64,000 nt of DNA from Phytophthora colocasiae. Taxonomy: Eukaryota > Oomycota > Peronosporomycetes > Peronosporales > Peronosporaceae. Shown here one piece after another: positions 1 to 9,242 of this stretch. The stretch spans positions 2,046,001 through 2,110,000 of the forward strand of contig JAGKQI010000091.1 of assembly GCA_018806915.1 (NCBI GenBank), read 5' to 3'. Positions within the stretch are counted from its first letter, which is position 1, and each line of letters opens with the position of its first letter. A model generated the notes under the pieces. It made no database searches and was not told the origin of the DNA. It saw only the letters and a list, made by a program, of their open reading frames with translations. The position numbers were made by a program, and so were the translations under genes.

Positions 1-366
1 CAATACAGTGTAACCTTTTGGATTTTGGGAGGGTACTATTAAATATTAAATAGTGCCCGGGGTATTAATCGGGAATTTCCGTTAAAACTTTTACAGTTAC
101 CGGTTCAAAACCGAGACTAGCACGGTTTCCGATGAAATTTTGGCTCGTACCCATTTGGTTCGTCCCAGGGGTGGGAGTATGTGAGTGTAGTAGAAGAAGC
201 GGCCTGGATATCTTAAAGGTGTTGCTGGATGAGGAAAACAGGTCACGGGAAGCGAGCAGACTTAAGAAATATGACGGATCGTATGTCGTCATGCCGTGGG
301 GAGGGAATGTGTTGAGATACCATCGATAGGCGGCAAATTGATGATGGCGCTTTGTATTGAGCTGCA

Positions 367-510
367 AAAGAGTGGGGAAATCTGCCGAGTTTCAAGTTGC
401 TGATTCCGCGCAGCCGCTGGATTGATCGCCACCATTTAGCTAGTATTGCTGCTAAGTCAGGCCATTTGGAGCTCCTTCAGTGGATTGGTAGCACTCTGCT
501 ACCTTCGAGT
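367..510 (+). pseudogene. Ankyrin-repeat-like gene fragment
   Basis: A short open stretch reads AAKSGHLELLQWI after a basic segment, which is the helix-turn-helix pattern of ankyrin-type repeats common in oomycete genomes. The frame is not continuous upstream (a stop near 328 and shifts around 330-370) and it has no start codon or complete repeat array. It is most simply a decayed fragment of an ankyrin-repeat gene. The rest of 1-366 shows no gene I can support. Low confidence, because only about 45 residues can be judged. Confidence 0.35.
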
Positions 511-599
511 GGGTCCAAAATCATCATCGCTCTCGGATGCATTTTGCTGCGAACGACAGTCTTTGCACAAGTGGATGATGTTTGTACCCACTCGAAGGT
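501..599. repeat. Short inverted repeat with 14-bp arms
   Basis: ACCTTCGAGTGGGT at 501-514 is matched exactly in reverse complement at 586-599, leaving a 71-bp loop. It could be the ends of a small MITE-like element or a chance hairpin. No target duplication is evident. Confidence 0.4.
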
Positions 600-730
600 T
601 ACCAACTTTGACTCCCCCTAATGAAATTACTACTGTTGTAGCAGTTAATAGCAACTTTTTTGCAGTTCATTCGATTCAGTATGTTGCCATCACTTTGTCG
701 TAAGAGATTGCTTCACATCTATCTACCATC

Positions 731-758
731 TATGCCGATTTCATACCGGTAGCAGTTG
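731..758 (+). repeat. Left copy of 28-bp repeat marking the duplication unit start
   Basis: This 28-bp stretch recurs at 3981-4008 with a single mismatch. It lies just upstream of the Crinkler-like gene. The second copy lies a few bases after the point where the truncated coiled-coil gene of copy A stops matching copy B. Together they look like the two starts of a tandemly duplicated unit. Confidence 0.6.
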
Positions 759-866
759 GTATTTTGCTATGTTGCCGATTGTTGCTCGATGTTGCTGAAG
801 GTCGCAGTTTCTTCTGTAGTTCGAAAGAAAGAAGTACCGGTACTTGCAGATTCTTTTTTGCAGCCA

Positions 867-2819
867 ATGAGTCAAGAGCAGCCACCGAGCAAGAAGCAGA
901 GGACGCCCAAGGCTAGCGAAGAGAAGTTACTGGAAAGAAGTGAGCCAGGGGTACCGCTTCTACCTCTAATGGATACTGGAGCAGTGGAGCCAATCTTGGG
1001 GTCGTCCAAAGTGGATCGATTGAAAGTGCTGCCATCCATACCGTTCGCGAACGACTACGATCTTGGCCCGTACTACTACGTGCGGAAATGCTACGATGAG
1101 TACTACACACTGGTGAAGAACATGTTAGACGACAAGAAAAGGTTTATAACCGTGACGGGGACACCAGGTGGGTCGTCTGCACGCTTCTTATATTGAGATC
1201 GACTACGGCTCGTAGTTGGTCTTTCTTTCGGGTTGTTCTCACTTAGCTGTGTTGTGTTCTCCTATATAGGCATCGGCAAGTCCATCTTTTACGCCTATTT
1301 CTTCCAGCGCTTTCGGGAGGAGATGGAAGAGATGGAAAGAAATGACACGTGGATCATTGCAGCGGCCTACAACGGGGGTGAGATATTTCGTGCCTTCGCT
1401 TTTAAAGACAACGAAGACATGGAGAAAGGTTTGATGTCTGAAGATGAAATCAACAGCTTTGTCATAGCGGCCTACAAAGAGCAGAAGAAGGTGCTCGTAC
1501 TGTGTGATGGACCTCCCAACAGGCTACGAGGTGAGGTGCAAACTATCATCTTTACAAGTCCCAATGATGGTTGGATGAGAAGAGTGAAGAACGACAACTG
1601 CACCCTATACATGCCTCTCTGGACATTGACGGAGCTCCAAGAGGCTGCAGAAGAGCTTGCCCTCCAGAGAAGAGATGGAGACAAATCTTACATCACTAGC
1701 GACGTGATCGAGAAGAGGTTTTATACTTTCGGTGGTGCGGCACGGGAGTGCTTTTTACTCACCGAAAATCTCGTCAACGAGAAACGAAACTATTTGCTGA
1801 CGAGGATTCGTGAAATCGCAAACCTAGAAGACGTGAGGACTCTTCTCAGAAAAAACGTGACAACCCAAGTTTGTCATCGTCTTCTCCAGTTTGAAGCGGA
1901 GCATGGGGGCCTGATCAAAACCGATCTCGCGTCTTCGTTTGTCGCGCAAGAACTTGAGAGGCGTATGTTCGAAATGGTGCATGGGAAGAGAGAGGAATTA
2001 CTCAAGTGTCTTCAGGATATTCCGAAAGGTGCAACGCTGGGTGGATGGATATTCGAAGTTGGGGTGCATGAAACACTAGGACGAGGCTGTAAACTACAAC
2101 TGCGGCCACTACCGAGTAATAATAGTAAGGTGTCAAAGCGTGGGGAACACACTCAAGCTCAAACGTTTGAGGACCTCACGATCGAAATGGGCGAAACAGA
2201 CAAGTTCGCACTCAAAAAATTGTCTGCACAGAACGCAACGCTGGGTCCATACCATAAGCCGGAGAGTGAGCAGTTTGAGTCGATTGACGGATTTTATATC
2301 CCGAAGATGGAGCCTGGCAAGGGCTCAGACGAGACACAACGAATGTTGATCGATTGGAACGCGAACCCCAAGAACCGTTTGACTTTGTTTCAGACGACGA
2401 TCGCAAAGAATCATCCTGTCAATGCGTCGGGAATTCTCAATGTGCTGGACAAACTTGGGTTGGTGGAGGCGGTGAAAGCTCACCCGGAGCGAGTGGCTTT
2501 AGTTTTTATCGTGAACAAAGCAGAAATTGCGGCCAGCTATCAGCGCCAGAAGATCCGTCCAGAACGCCATGACAGCCTGACTTCTGTCCCGCATATCGAC
2601 CCTGTTACAGTGGGTAAACTGAAGGCGCTAGGAATTTACGAAGTCGACAAGCTCCGGGAAGCAGTCGGTAAAGACCATAAAAATGTGGCTTTTGTCACTG
2701 GACAAATGCGAAAGGGTCTCAGCAACCTACGAGACAAATCGTACAGTGAAGCAATGGATAAAATCCCACAGTTCGTGTGCTGTCTTCCTGGTGAAATTGG
2801 TGCTAATGAAGGTGCGTAG
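867..2819 (+). CDS. Crinkler (CRN)-like P-loop NTPase with nuclease-like C-terminus
   Basis: Two exons, 867-1167 and 1270-2819, joined across a 102-bp GT-AG intron that splits the Walker A motif: exon 1 ends in TGTPG and exon 2 supplies IGKS. The product is about 616 aa. A basic, NLS-like start (PPSKKQR) is followed by the NTPase domain, with Walker A near residues 97-105 and a Walker B-like VLVLCDGPP near 176. The C-terminal domain has SIDGF near 438 and FQTTIAKNH near 474, the D...QxT pattern of the PD-(D/E)xK-like nucleases found in CRN and RHS proteins. CRN proteins are known as host-nucleus-targeted effectors. No LFLAK-type N-terminal header is visible. A splice-acceptor-like TTCTTTTTTGCAG ends at 863, so an upstream exon is possible; the start at 867 is the best in-frame ATG, with an alternative at 789. 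A disrupted second copy lies at 15182-20803. Confidence 0.72.
1168..1269 (+). other. Intron inside the Walker A codons
   Basis: GT at 1168 and AG at 1268-1269. Removing it rebuilds a canonical GxxGxGKS loop, which confirms the splice. In the genomic reading frame the exon 1 frame runs to a stop at 1194. Confidence 0.85.
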
Positions 2820-3029
2820 GTGCCCTCGAGTCTGGTAGACTAGCTGAAATCCCTTTGGTGGCATTTTTTTTCTAGGTTTTGAGTAGCACTTTGATACCTT
2901 ACCTCTAGTTAAGTATTATTTTTCAAACAATTTGACGTGTTTCAAGCGCACTTCCTGCACTCTTTCAACTTCAGTGCCCTTACCTCAAAGTACCTTCGTT
3001 TGGTGTTTTGTTCATTTCGTTGCTACCAA

Positions 3030-3973
3030 CTACTGTAGGTAGGTACTTAGTACAGGCTTACTGCGTAATAGTGTAGATGAGCACGGCAATGAGAATCGGG
3101 AGAAGCGGTACGACTGGACTTGGCTGTTGAGCTTCGAAACTGCCTGCTCGGAGATCTCGCGAAGCTTCGTAATCTGAGCGCTGTGGGCCTGCTTCGACTG
3201 CGAACGCTCAGCCTCGACGGCCTCCCGGGTCTCCGCCAGCTCTGCACGGACAGTAGCGAGCTCCTGCTTGGTCTTCGCGATCTTCTTCTCCTTGGCTTCG
3301 AGGCTAGAAGAAAGTTGGGAACGAGCCGCACTAGCGGAAGACGCATCAGCACGAGCTTTCTTCAGCTGCTTGCTTGCACTCTCAGCGTCCGCCATCTTGG
3401 CGTTCATCAGCGTCTTGGCAGCCTTCGCAGAGTCTTTCCACTTGAGAGCGTTAGCACGAGACTCCTTCAGCTCCTCGTTCGCCTCTAGCAGTGACGCGCG
3501 AGCCTTCTTCAGCAGTTCCTCGTTCGTAGCAGCAACACCACGCAGGTCCTGGAGCTGCTCGTCACTGCTCGAACGCTGCGAAATCAGGTCGTCATACTGC
3601 ACCTTCAACTTCTTGACTTCAGCCGTACGCACCTCCAAGTCTCCAGTGAGCTTCTTCAGTTGCGAGTCGTTTCCAGACGCTTGGCTAAGAGACTTCTCGT
3701 TTTCAAGCTTCAGGCGGATCACCTCGTCCTTCATCTCAACCAAAAGACGAGCAGTCTCCTCCTTGTCAGCAAGCACAGACTTGGCAGCCTCCTTAGCCTT
3801 CTCCAGCTCGGCTGCAAGCTCAGCACTGCTGTCCTCCGACTGTAGTTGAGAGATTTGCGCCGTTAGCTTGTCAACCTTTTCCTTGTGCTTAAGCTCGGCC
3901 TCTTGAGCCGATGTGCGAAGAGCATCAAGTTCCGCAGACGTATCCTTAGCACTCTTCTTCGTCGACTCGAGTT
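3030..3973 (-). pseudogene. Truncated copy A of the coiled-coil tail-anchored protein gene
   Basis: The sequence matches the 3' part of the gene at 21051-23504 nearly base for base, but the match stops at 3973 in the middle of the coiled coil, so no start codon remains. Near 3090-3106 it lacks 16 bp present in copy B, which shifts the frame and removes the C-terminal hydrophobic anchor; the frame then runs to an unrelated stop at 3030. It faces the Crinkler-like gene tail-to-tail, the same arrangement as in copy B. This is a duplication by-product and is not expected to make a membrane-anchored protein. Confidence 0.85.
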
Positions 3974-3980
3974 GGCCCTT

Positions 3981-4008
3981 TATACCGATTTCATACCGGT
4001 AGCAGTTG
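3981..4008 (+). repeat. Right copy of 28-bp repeat (duplication junction)
   Basis: It matches 731-758 except for one base. It comes 7 bp after the end of coiled-coil homology (3973) and directly before T-rich sequence that begins the MULE region. This is what a tandem duplication junction would leave: the end of unit A followed by the first bases of unit B. Confidence 0.6.
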
Positions 4009-4109
4009 TTTTTTTTTTCTTCGCAACTTATACTTTGTGCAGCGCATATAGATTGTTCGTTTTTTTATGGACGAGGTTTCCCAGATTCAGAATTTACTCA
4101 GAATTCTGA

Positions 4110-4385
4110 TTCACCAGGTATTGTCCAGATTTTATTCCAGAGTTTTTACAGGTTTCCTAGTTTGATCTGCAAGTAATTTAAACGGGGAGCCATAGTTTAC
4201 CAGCCCAGAGTTTTCTTGGTTGGCAATTCATATGCGCCGAAATTGATCAAAATCGGAAGTGGCGCCGATGAGAATGTGCAGGAAGCAGTAGAACCAATCA
4301 GCGCTGAGGAAATTTTCCAGGTATTTATCAGAGGTACATATCTGGACAAGATGTAGCTGATGCTCATTCAGGTATTATCCAAGTT
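4110..4385. repeat. Left subterminal repeats of the MULE
   Basis: Copies of CCAGGTAT(T)xTCCAG-like sequence at about 4110, 4316 and 4371, with weaker copies between. They are reverse complements of the right-end motif. They fill the untranslated stretch between the protease stop codon and the element's left end. Clustered subterminal motifs of this kind usually bind transposase; that role is inferred. Confidence 0.5.
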
Positions 4386-4435
4386 TGCCCATGTATTGAA
4401 GATGTTACTCTCAACAAGCATTCACATCTTCATGA

Positions 4436-6066
4436 CTAGCGGCGACCCTTGGACATGATGTAGTCCAGCATGGAAAAACGCAGCCGGTTGACACCACCAT
4501 GAGAAATATCGCTGGGCGCGTTACTGTCCACTGTCGTCCAAAATAGTCGACAAACAAAGACACCACAACTGTCGCTGTCTGTCTGCATAGGTGTCGTCAC
4601 AGGGAGAATCGTGTACTCAGCATGAAGAGACCCAGCGCAGATTTCAGCAGCCATCTTCTGTAGTTTCTTCGTGTTTTTCTTCCCTCCCATGCTGTCGTAG
4701 ATGTGGACTGAGGCCGCAGCGCGATCTACGACGATACACCCCCAATGGACGCTGCCAAAATTAACAGGGAGCAATGCGAACGGATGTTCCTTGATAGCGA
4801 CTGAAATCTCCTGCAGAGTTTTGACAGTGAGAATGGTCTTGTTAGCTTTCCCTCCTTTCTTTGGTGGTGGTATCACCACCGTCGCATTGTTCTTTAAACG
4901 CGACAGTACCACCGCAAACGCCCTCATGGCGTTATCATTTAACCAAGCAGACCCTCTAAAGCAGTACAAGTCTGAGTAGGTCAGGTCAAATCCAAATCCA
5001 GGTAGCAGTGTGTATGGCCAGCTTTCCAAGAATTTCAACATCACCGTTGTAGCCGGGATTGGGCTGTCCAGAAGCGGCTTTACAACTCCAGTCAGCCAAG
5101 AGCAACATTGAACAGCTTCGCGGCACGTCGCTTGCAGGTTCCACAACCACTTCATCGCATTAATCTGATCTCTGGTAAAATGGCCTTCCTTCGCAATGTG
5201 AACCACGAAACGTTCAGTGTCGTCAGCTCGCTCTCCCTCACTGTCCAGTTCAATAGTCTCCCCTTTTGCCAGGCCCCCCTTAAGTTTATCTAGAGCGCAG
5301 TCCACCACAGATTCACGTAGGCGAAACATTACTCGCTCGGGCACAAATTCATCATCGACACGCCACTGCATAACTGTGTTCGATCCTTTTGCTTTCATCG
5401 GCAGTGTTGCCACAAACGAACTAACCTCGCGAACACCTGGTGCTGTAGCCTTCAGTATCGCTACAATTTCGCAGACATCCTTGTCTCGCAACAGCGCCCG
5501 TAATTTCATTCCATTGTTGTACTCTTTTAAAGCCGTTTTCGCCTTTTCCCTTTGTGCTGCTCGGTTGAGACGAGGTCTCCCAACACGTCTGATATTTCCA
5601 GTAAGTCTGATCCTAGGCGGTACTGTAGTTTTAGTAGCGGACGCTGCTGTGGTCGCCGGGACAGCCACTTGTGTAGGGGAATCGTCGTCTACGTCGCCAT
5701 TTTGATCGGTCGTTTGTTCATCACATTGGCCACTATCACCAGACTCATCATTAGCGTCTGTATCGAAATAATCTCCAGATGCAGGGTCGTTTTTCGACGA
5801 GGCAGATCGTCCTAGTAATGATTTCCCTTGACGAAAGTTATACCACCACTGGTCAAGGTCCCGCATGGCATCTTCAAACTGGTCATTTGGAATCCTCGCC
5901 AGCTCTCCACTTATGCGGCCAAACATTTGTTTAGCACGTCTGTACTTCTCGGATTCGTTCAATGTCCGAGCGGCGGCATTGTCTTTTGCCTGGTAAATCT
6001 TAGCCACAAATGGTTCTGGCACCTCCCTCAGTTCGACCTCGTCGAGACGGCTTTGTCCAAACCACC
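4436..6066 (-). CDS. Ulp1-like (C48) protease part of the MULE polyprotein
   Basis: This is the last exon of the MULE gene, about 540 aa. The catalytic set of the Ulp1/SENP fold is visible near the end: His in FGSVHWGCIVVD, Asp in HIYDSMGG, and Gln/Cys in MQTDSDSCGVFVC. The preceding exon ends in ..SISPR at 6175 and this one opens with WFGQSRL at 6066. Donor GT at 6174-6173 and acceptor AG at 6068-6067 rebuild one Arg codon across the 108-bp intron. The spliced product is therefore a transposase-protease fusion and not two separate proteins. The middle is acidic and low in complexity. MULEs with Ulp1 genes are known from plants; the role of the protease is unresolved. Confidence 0.75.
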
Positions 6067-6174
6067 TACAACGGCAATAAGCACAAAAAACCTGTGAGTA
6101 CATGGGATACCTGGCCAAAACCTGCTTGCACGCTAACTAAATCTGGCCAAGAGCTGGGCAAAATGTGGGCTCAC

Positions 6175-8494
6175 CTGGGTGAAATCGAAGAGTACGGAAT
6201 AACAAACGAGTTGCCAGACTTCTTCCTGTACGCCATCACGTGTCTACACGGAAGCTTCATCGTTTGGGAAAACTCGCAGTCGCACGTCCAGCTTTCTTTC
6301 TCCAAAAGATACTCATGTTCACCGCGCTGCACAGTGACAGTAGTGCCGTGGTCTTTGAAGGTGTAGTTGTCAGAGGTCATTGGATTTATCGCAAGGTCAA
6401 ACTGAGATTTGATTGCAGCCGCAACCCACCGTGTTGTCATGCCCAAAGCCACATTCACTTCCTCGGGGTACCCATGATCTCGCAGCGTACCAGGCATTTC
6501 GACTTTCGTCTTGTAGGATTCTTCTACTCGCTTTTGGTAGTCCAGCAGTACACGCAAACTAGATCGCATCGACAAATGCCCCTTGAGGAAGAGCTTCAAC
6601 TTCCCGAACAAACTTTCTACGCGATTGTTGGTGTGATTCCCAAAGTGAGGTATATCCAAACGATAAGCCATCACCCACATCTCTGTACACCCATTCCAGT
6701 TCTTGTTGAAATAATCCCACAGTGTTGTACGACCATCTTTAGTAGCAAGACTCCTGAACTCGTCCCGGTGAACGGCGTACTCGTCCGCGGACTTAGCGTA
6801 GGTCATATTCGTGATGGTGTGTTTCATTTGCGTCAACACATCTTCGTCATAACATCCGTGCACTTTGGACTTGCGGATAGTGTCTTGTAACCACTTTATC
6901 ACGTGGAAATGACAGTATAGGATTCGGGCCTCAGGGAACTTCTTGCGGACGACTTCCACTTCGTTCAGATCTTTATCAACGATGACAATGCGGACAAAAC
7001 GCCAGTGTTCATTAACACGCTTGAAATGGTCTAGCGCCTTGGACATGTGCCAATCCCCGTTCGTTTCAATCAGTGAATACTGCACCGGCTGCCCATGACC
7101 AAATTGATCCATCGCCACCAGTGTTAGCAACTGATAGTTGTATCTTTACACAATAGCAAAACGAAACCTGGTCAATACCTGGATAAAACCTGGAATAGCA
7201 AAACGGATCTAACTTACTGGTTTGTCTTGTGCGTGCAATCCATTTGCAATACCTCCGGGAATCGGTCTGCCATCGCACGCATATGCCCACTCGTAACCGA
7301 AATGACGCCGGTGTCACCTCGGGCGCTTTCGTGAACAGAGGACGCATTGTTAGGGGACTCCAAGTTGAAATCGACAATCATTTCTGCTACAGCATCATCG
7401 TCGGATAACTTCACACCTATGACCACACAATGAGGGTTATTAGATACATGAAAACATGAAGCTACATCCCAAACTTACCTTGCTTTCGCATCCTTGACAC
7501 CAAGTTGCGCACGTCATCCAATGTAATTGTAGATACTTGGAGTACCAGCATGGGCTTCGACCAGTAACTCGATGCCAGGAATAAGCGGCGAACCCTCGGG
7601 AACCTGCCTAATACCTGGGTAAGACCTGTAAATGTCTACGCTCACCGAGTGATTGTGCCGGTAAATCTCGCGCTTGACGGAGACTCCCCAACTTCCGCCT
7701 TGACGTTTCGTTACCTGAGCCAGCATCTGGAACGGGCACTCAGTCGTATTAAATTTGTGCGACGTACGCTTGCCACTCGACCTGTCTCGCTCCGCCCACC
7801 CATGCGTACAGATGAACTTACGCTGAAACGGTTCCATTTCGGCTGGTACAAGCGGTATATCCGTGTCAGGGAGCCCTTGGTAGCGCACTTGACTTCGACG
7901 ATCGGCATTGCGTCGGTCTATTTTGACTGTTTCCTTCACGACAATCTTCTGCCGCGTTGCGGCCATGTACTCCTTTAAGCATTGATCAAGCTCAAGCCAC
8001 GAGGCATGGTGCTGCTTGAAGGCAGGTACACGGATCATTTCTTCGTCCTCTACGTCCGAGACCGAGCGCTTCTTCCCTTGCCGACGAGTTATTATGCCTC
8101 CTTCTGGATTCTCTGTCGTTCCTTCTCCTGTGCCGTCTTCTACCAGGTTTGCGTCCAGGTTACCGCCCAGGTTTGTGCTCAGGGTGCGAGTCGTGGAGAC
8201 TGGTGAACTCGGTACCGTAGATGCTTTCTCTTCGTCGTCAAAGCTTGAGTCCGCTTGCGCCCCACCCGTGCTATATCCTTCGTCGTGGCGATCATCTGCG
8301 TTGGCGACATCTTCTCTGTTTACTGCGTGCGGTCCAAACTGCAGCGCCTGGACTTGTGTTAGCGCAGTTGCCACCTGAGAGCGTGTTCGTGCGTTTGCCG
8401 TATTCGCCAGTGCCACTCGCGCAGCTTCTTCTTCAGCACGAGCTTGCTCAGCCATCTGGGCTTTGATCTGCGCCGTCTTGTGGGTGCGCGCCAT
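6175..8494 (-). CDS. MULE transposase (FAR1/WRKY-GCM-like finger, DDE core, SWIM finger)
   Basis: Exons read on the minus strand: 8494-7479, 7416-7218 and 7143-6175, then splicing to the protease exon at 6066. The first exon begins with ATG at 8494 (MARTHKTAQ) and contains a Cys/His segment (KFICTHGW ... CPFQMLAQV ... YRHNHSV) typical of FAR1/MULE DNA-binding domains. The DDE core includes QMDCTHKTN, TLVAMDQFG, VIVDKDLNEV and ARILYCHFHVIKW. The SWIM finger is CDCEFSQTMKLPCRHVMAYR. Between GTPS and TITLDDVRNL near 7530 the frame shifts by one base, so this copy is probably inactive unless a very small unseen intron lies there. The introns contain the same ACCTGG motifs as the element ends. Confidence 0.72.
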
Positions 8495-8582
8495 CTCGCC
8501 GCGTGCAAGCCTGCCACGCGTCAGATTTCCCCCTCCCCCCAATTGGTGGCTGAGAGGGGAAAATAATTGTGACGGTAAAATA

Positions 8583-8650
8583 TCTGGATAAATTACAACC
8601 TGGATAATCCCTGGATGCGACCTGGAAAATACCTGATGAGAAAAACCTGG
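8583..8650. repeat. Right subterminal repeats of the MULE
   Basis: Six or more tandem variants of CCTGGATAA/CCTGGAAAATA occupy this stretch just upstream of the transposase start. The same motif occurs at 6088-6180, 7166-7195 and 7600-7632 inside the element. Confidence 0.55.
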
Positions 8651-8694
8651 GACGCAGCGATGCCGTTTTTTTATCGGCTAAAAAAATGAAAAAA

Positions 8695-8937
8695 AATCGT
8701 TTATTATTTGTTTTTTATGGCGATTCCTGATTTTAAACAATCAACAACCAGTGTCCAGTTTCAACTTCATGTGGTAGTGCATTATGGACGGTGCTAAGCT
8801 AAAGAAGCTACCTCCTAAAACTCTTCATTCGGAGGGAACAAAACGATGTCCTGCATTTGAGAAAGACTGCTCAGTGACAGCGCAGTAGAGAGAGCTTCTT
8901 GCTCCGCTACCTCTCTCTGCGTCATGGCGGACAGAAT
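8695..8937. repeat. Left 243-bp direct repeat flanking the Copia element
   Basis: It is the same length as 14093-14335 and nearly identical to it; one substitution was noticed. It abuts the first base of the left LTR. It carries the hAT-relative sequence that continues uninterrupted to the right of the Copia element, so it behaves as a very long target-site duplication. Confidence 0.8.
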
Positions 8938-9204
8938 TAGCAGGATGTGGCAGTTCACACAACCTGGAGACTGGGACGAGCTACACAGAGCGAATGTACA
9001 CGAGCGACAGGGGGTTTGGTAGCCTTGAGCTTTTCCTCCTCGTACTATAGTGAAGTGCTATGAGTACGTTACATGTGGAGAAATACGTTCAATTCACTTT
9101 TGATTTTACCTTCTTCCTTCCAGAACTTCGTGTACGCTAAGTCGACTCCAAGTGAGCAAGCACTTCTTGCTAAAGCGCGTTCACGCACACAGCGCACGCA
9201 GCTA
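8938..9204 (+). repeat. Copia left LTR
   Basis: Begins TAGCAGG and ends GCAGCTA, immediately before the primer binding site. It contains a 12-bp insertion that the right LTR lacks. Confidence 0.88.
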
Positions 9205-9216
9205 GGTTATGAGCCC
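9205..9216 (+). other. Copia primer binding site (initiator tRNA anticodon region)
   Basis: GGTTATGAGCCC follows the LTR directly. Its complement, GGGCTCATAACC, is an anticodon stem-loop containing CAT, as in initiator methionine tRNA. This is the half-tRNA priming known for Drosophila copia and yeast Ty5, as distinct from pairing with the tRNA 3' end. Confidence 0.65.
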
Positions 9217-9242
9217 AAGGTTGACGAGCTTTGGCAAGTAAG

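Larger units (their letters stand above)
4009..8694 (-). mobile_element. MULE-type DNA transposon with Ulp1-like protease domain
   Basis: A Mutator-like element read on the minus strand. It carries a transposase with an N-terminal zinc-finger-like domain, a DDE core and a SWIM zinc finger, spliced in frame to a C48 (Ulp1) cysteine protease domain. Both flanks carry subterminal repeats of an ACCTGGATAA-like motif: direct on the right (8583-8650) and as the reverse complement on the left (4110-4385). More copies sit in the introns. I could not fix terminal inverted repeats or a target duplication, so the ends are approximate. The left end follows the 28-bp repeat at 3981-4008. Confidence 0.7.

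Noticed and set aside
1..366. Overlapping short frames on both strands at the window start
   Set aside because: Neither strand gives a convincing domain and both lack continuity with the ankyrin-like piece.
3120..3849. Plus-strand open frames with Ser/Leu-rich translations opposite the truncated coiled-coil gene
   Set aside because: They mirror the highly biased minus-strand coding sequence, and the same shadows recur at 21129-21858 opposite copy B.
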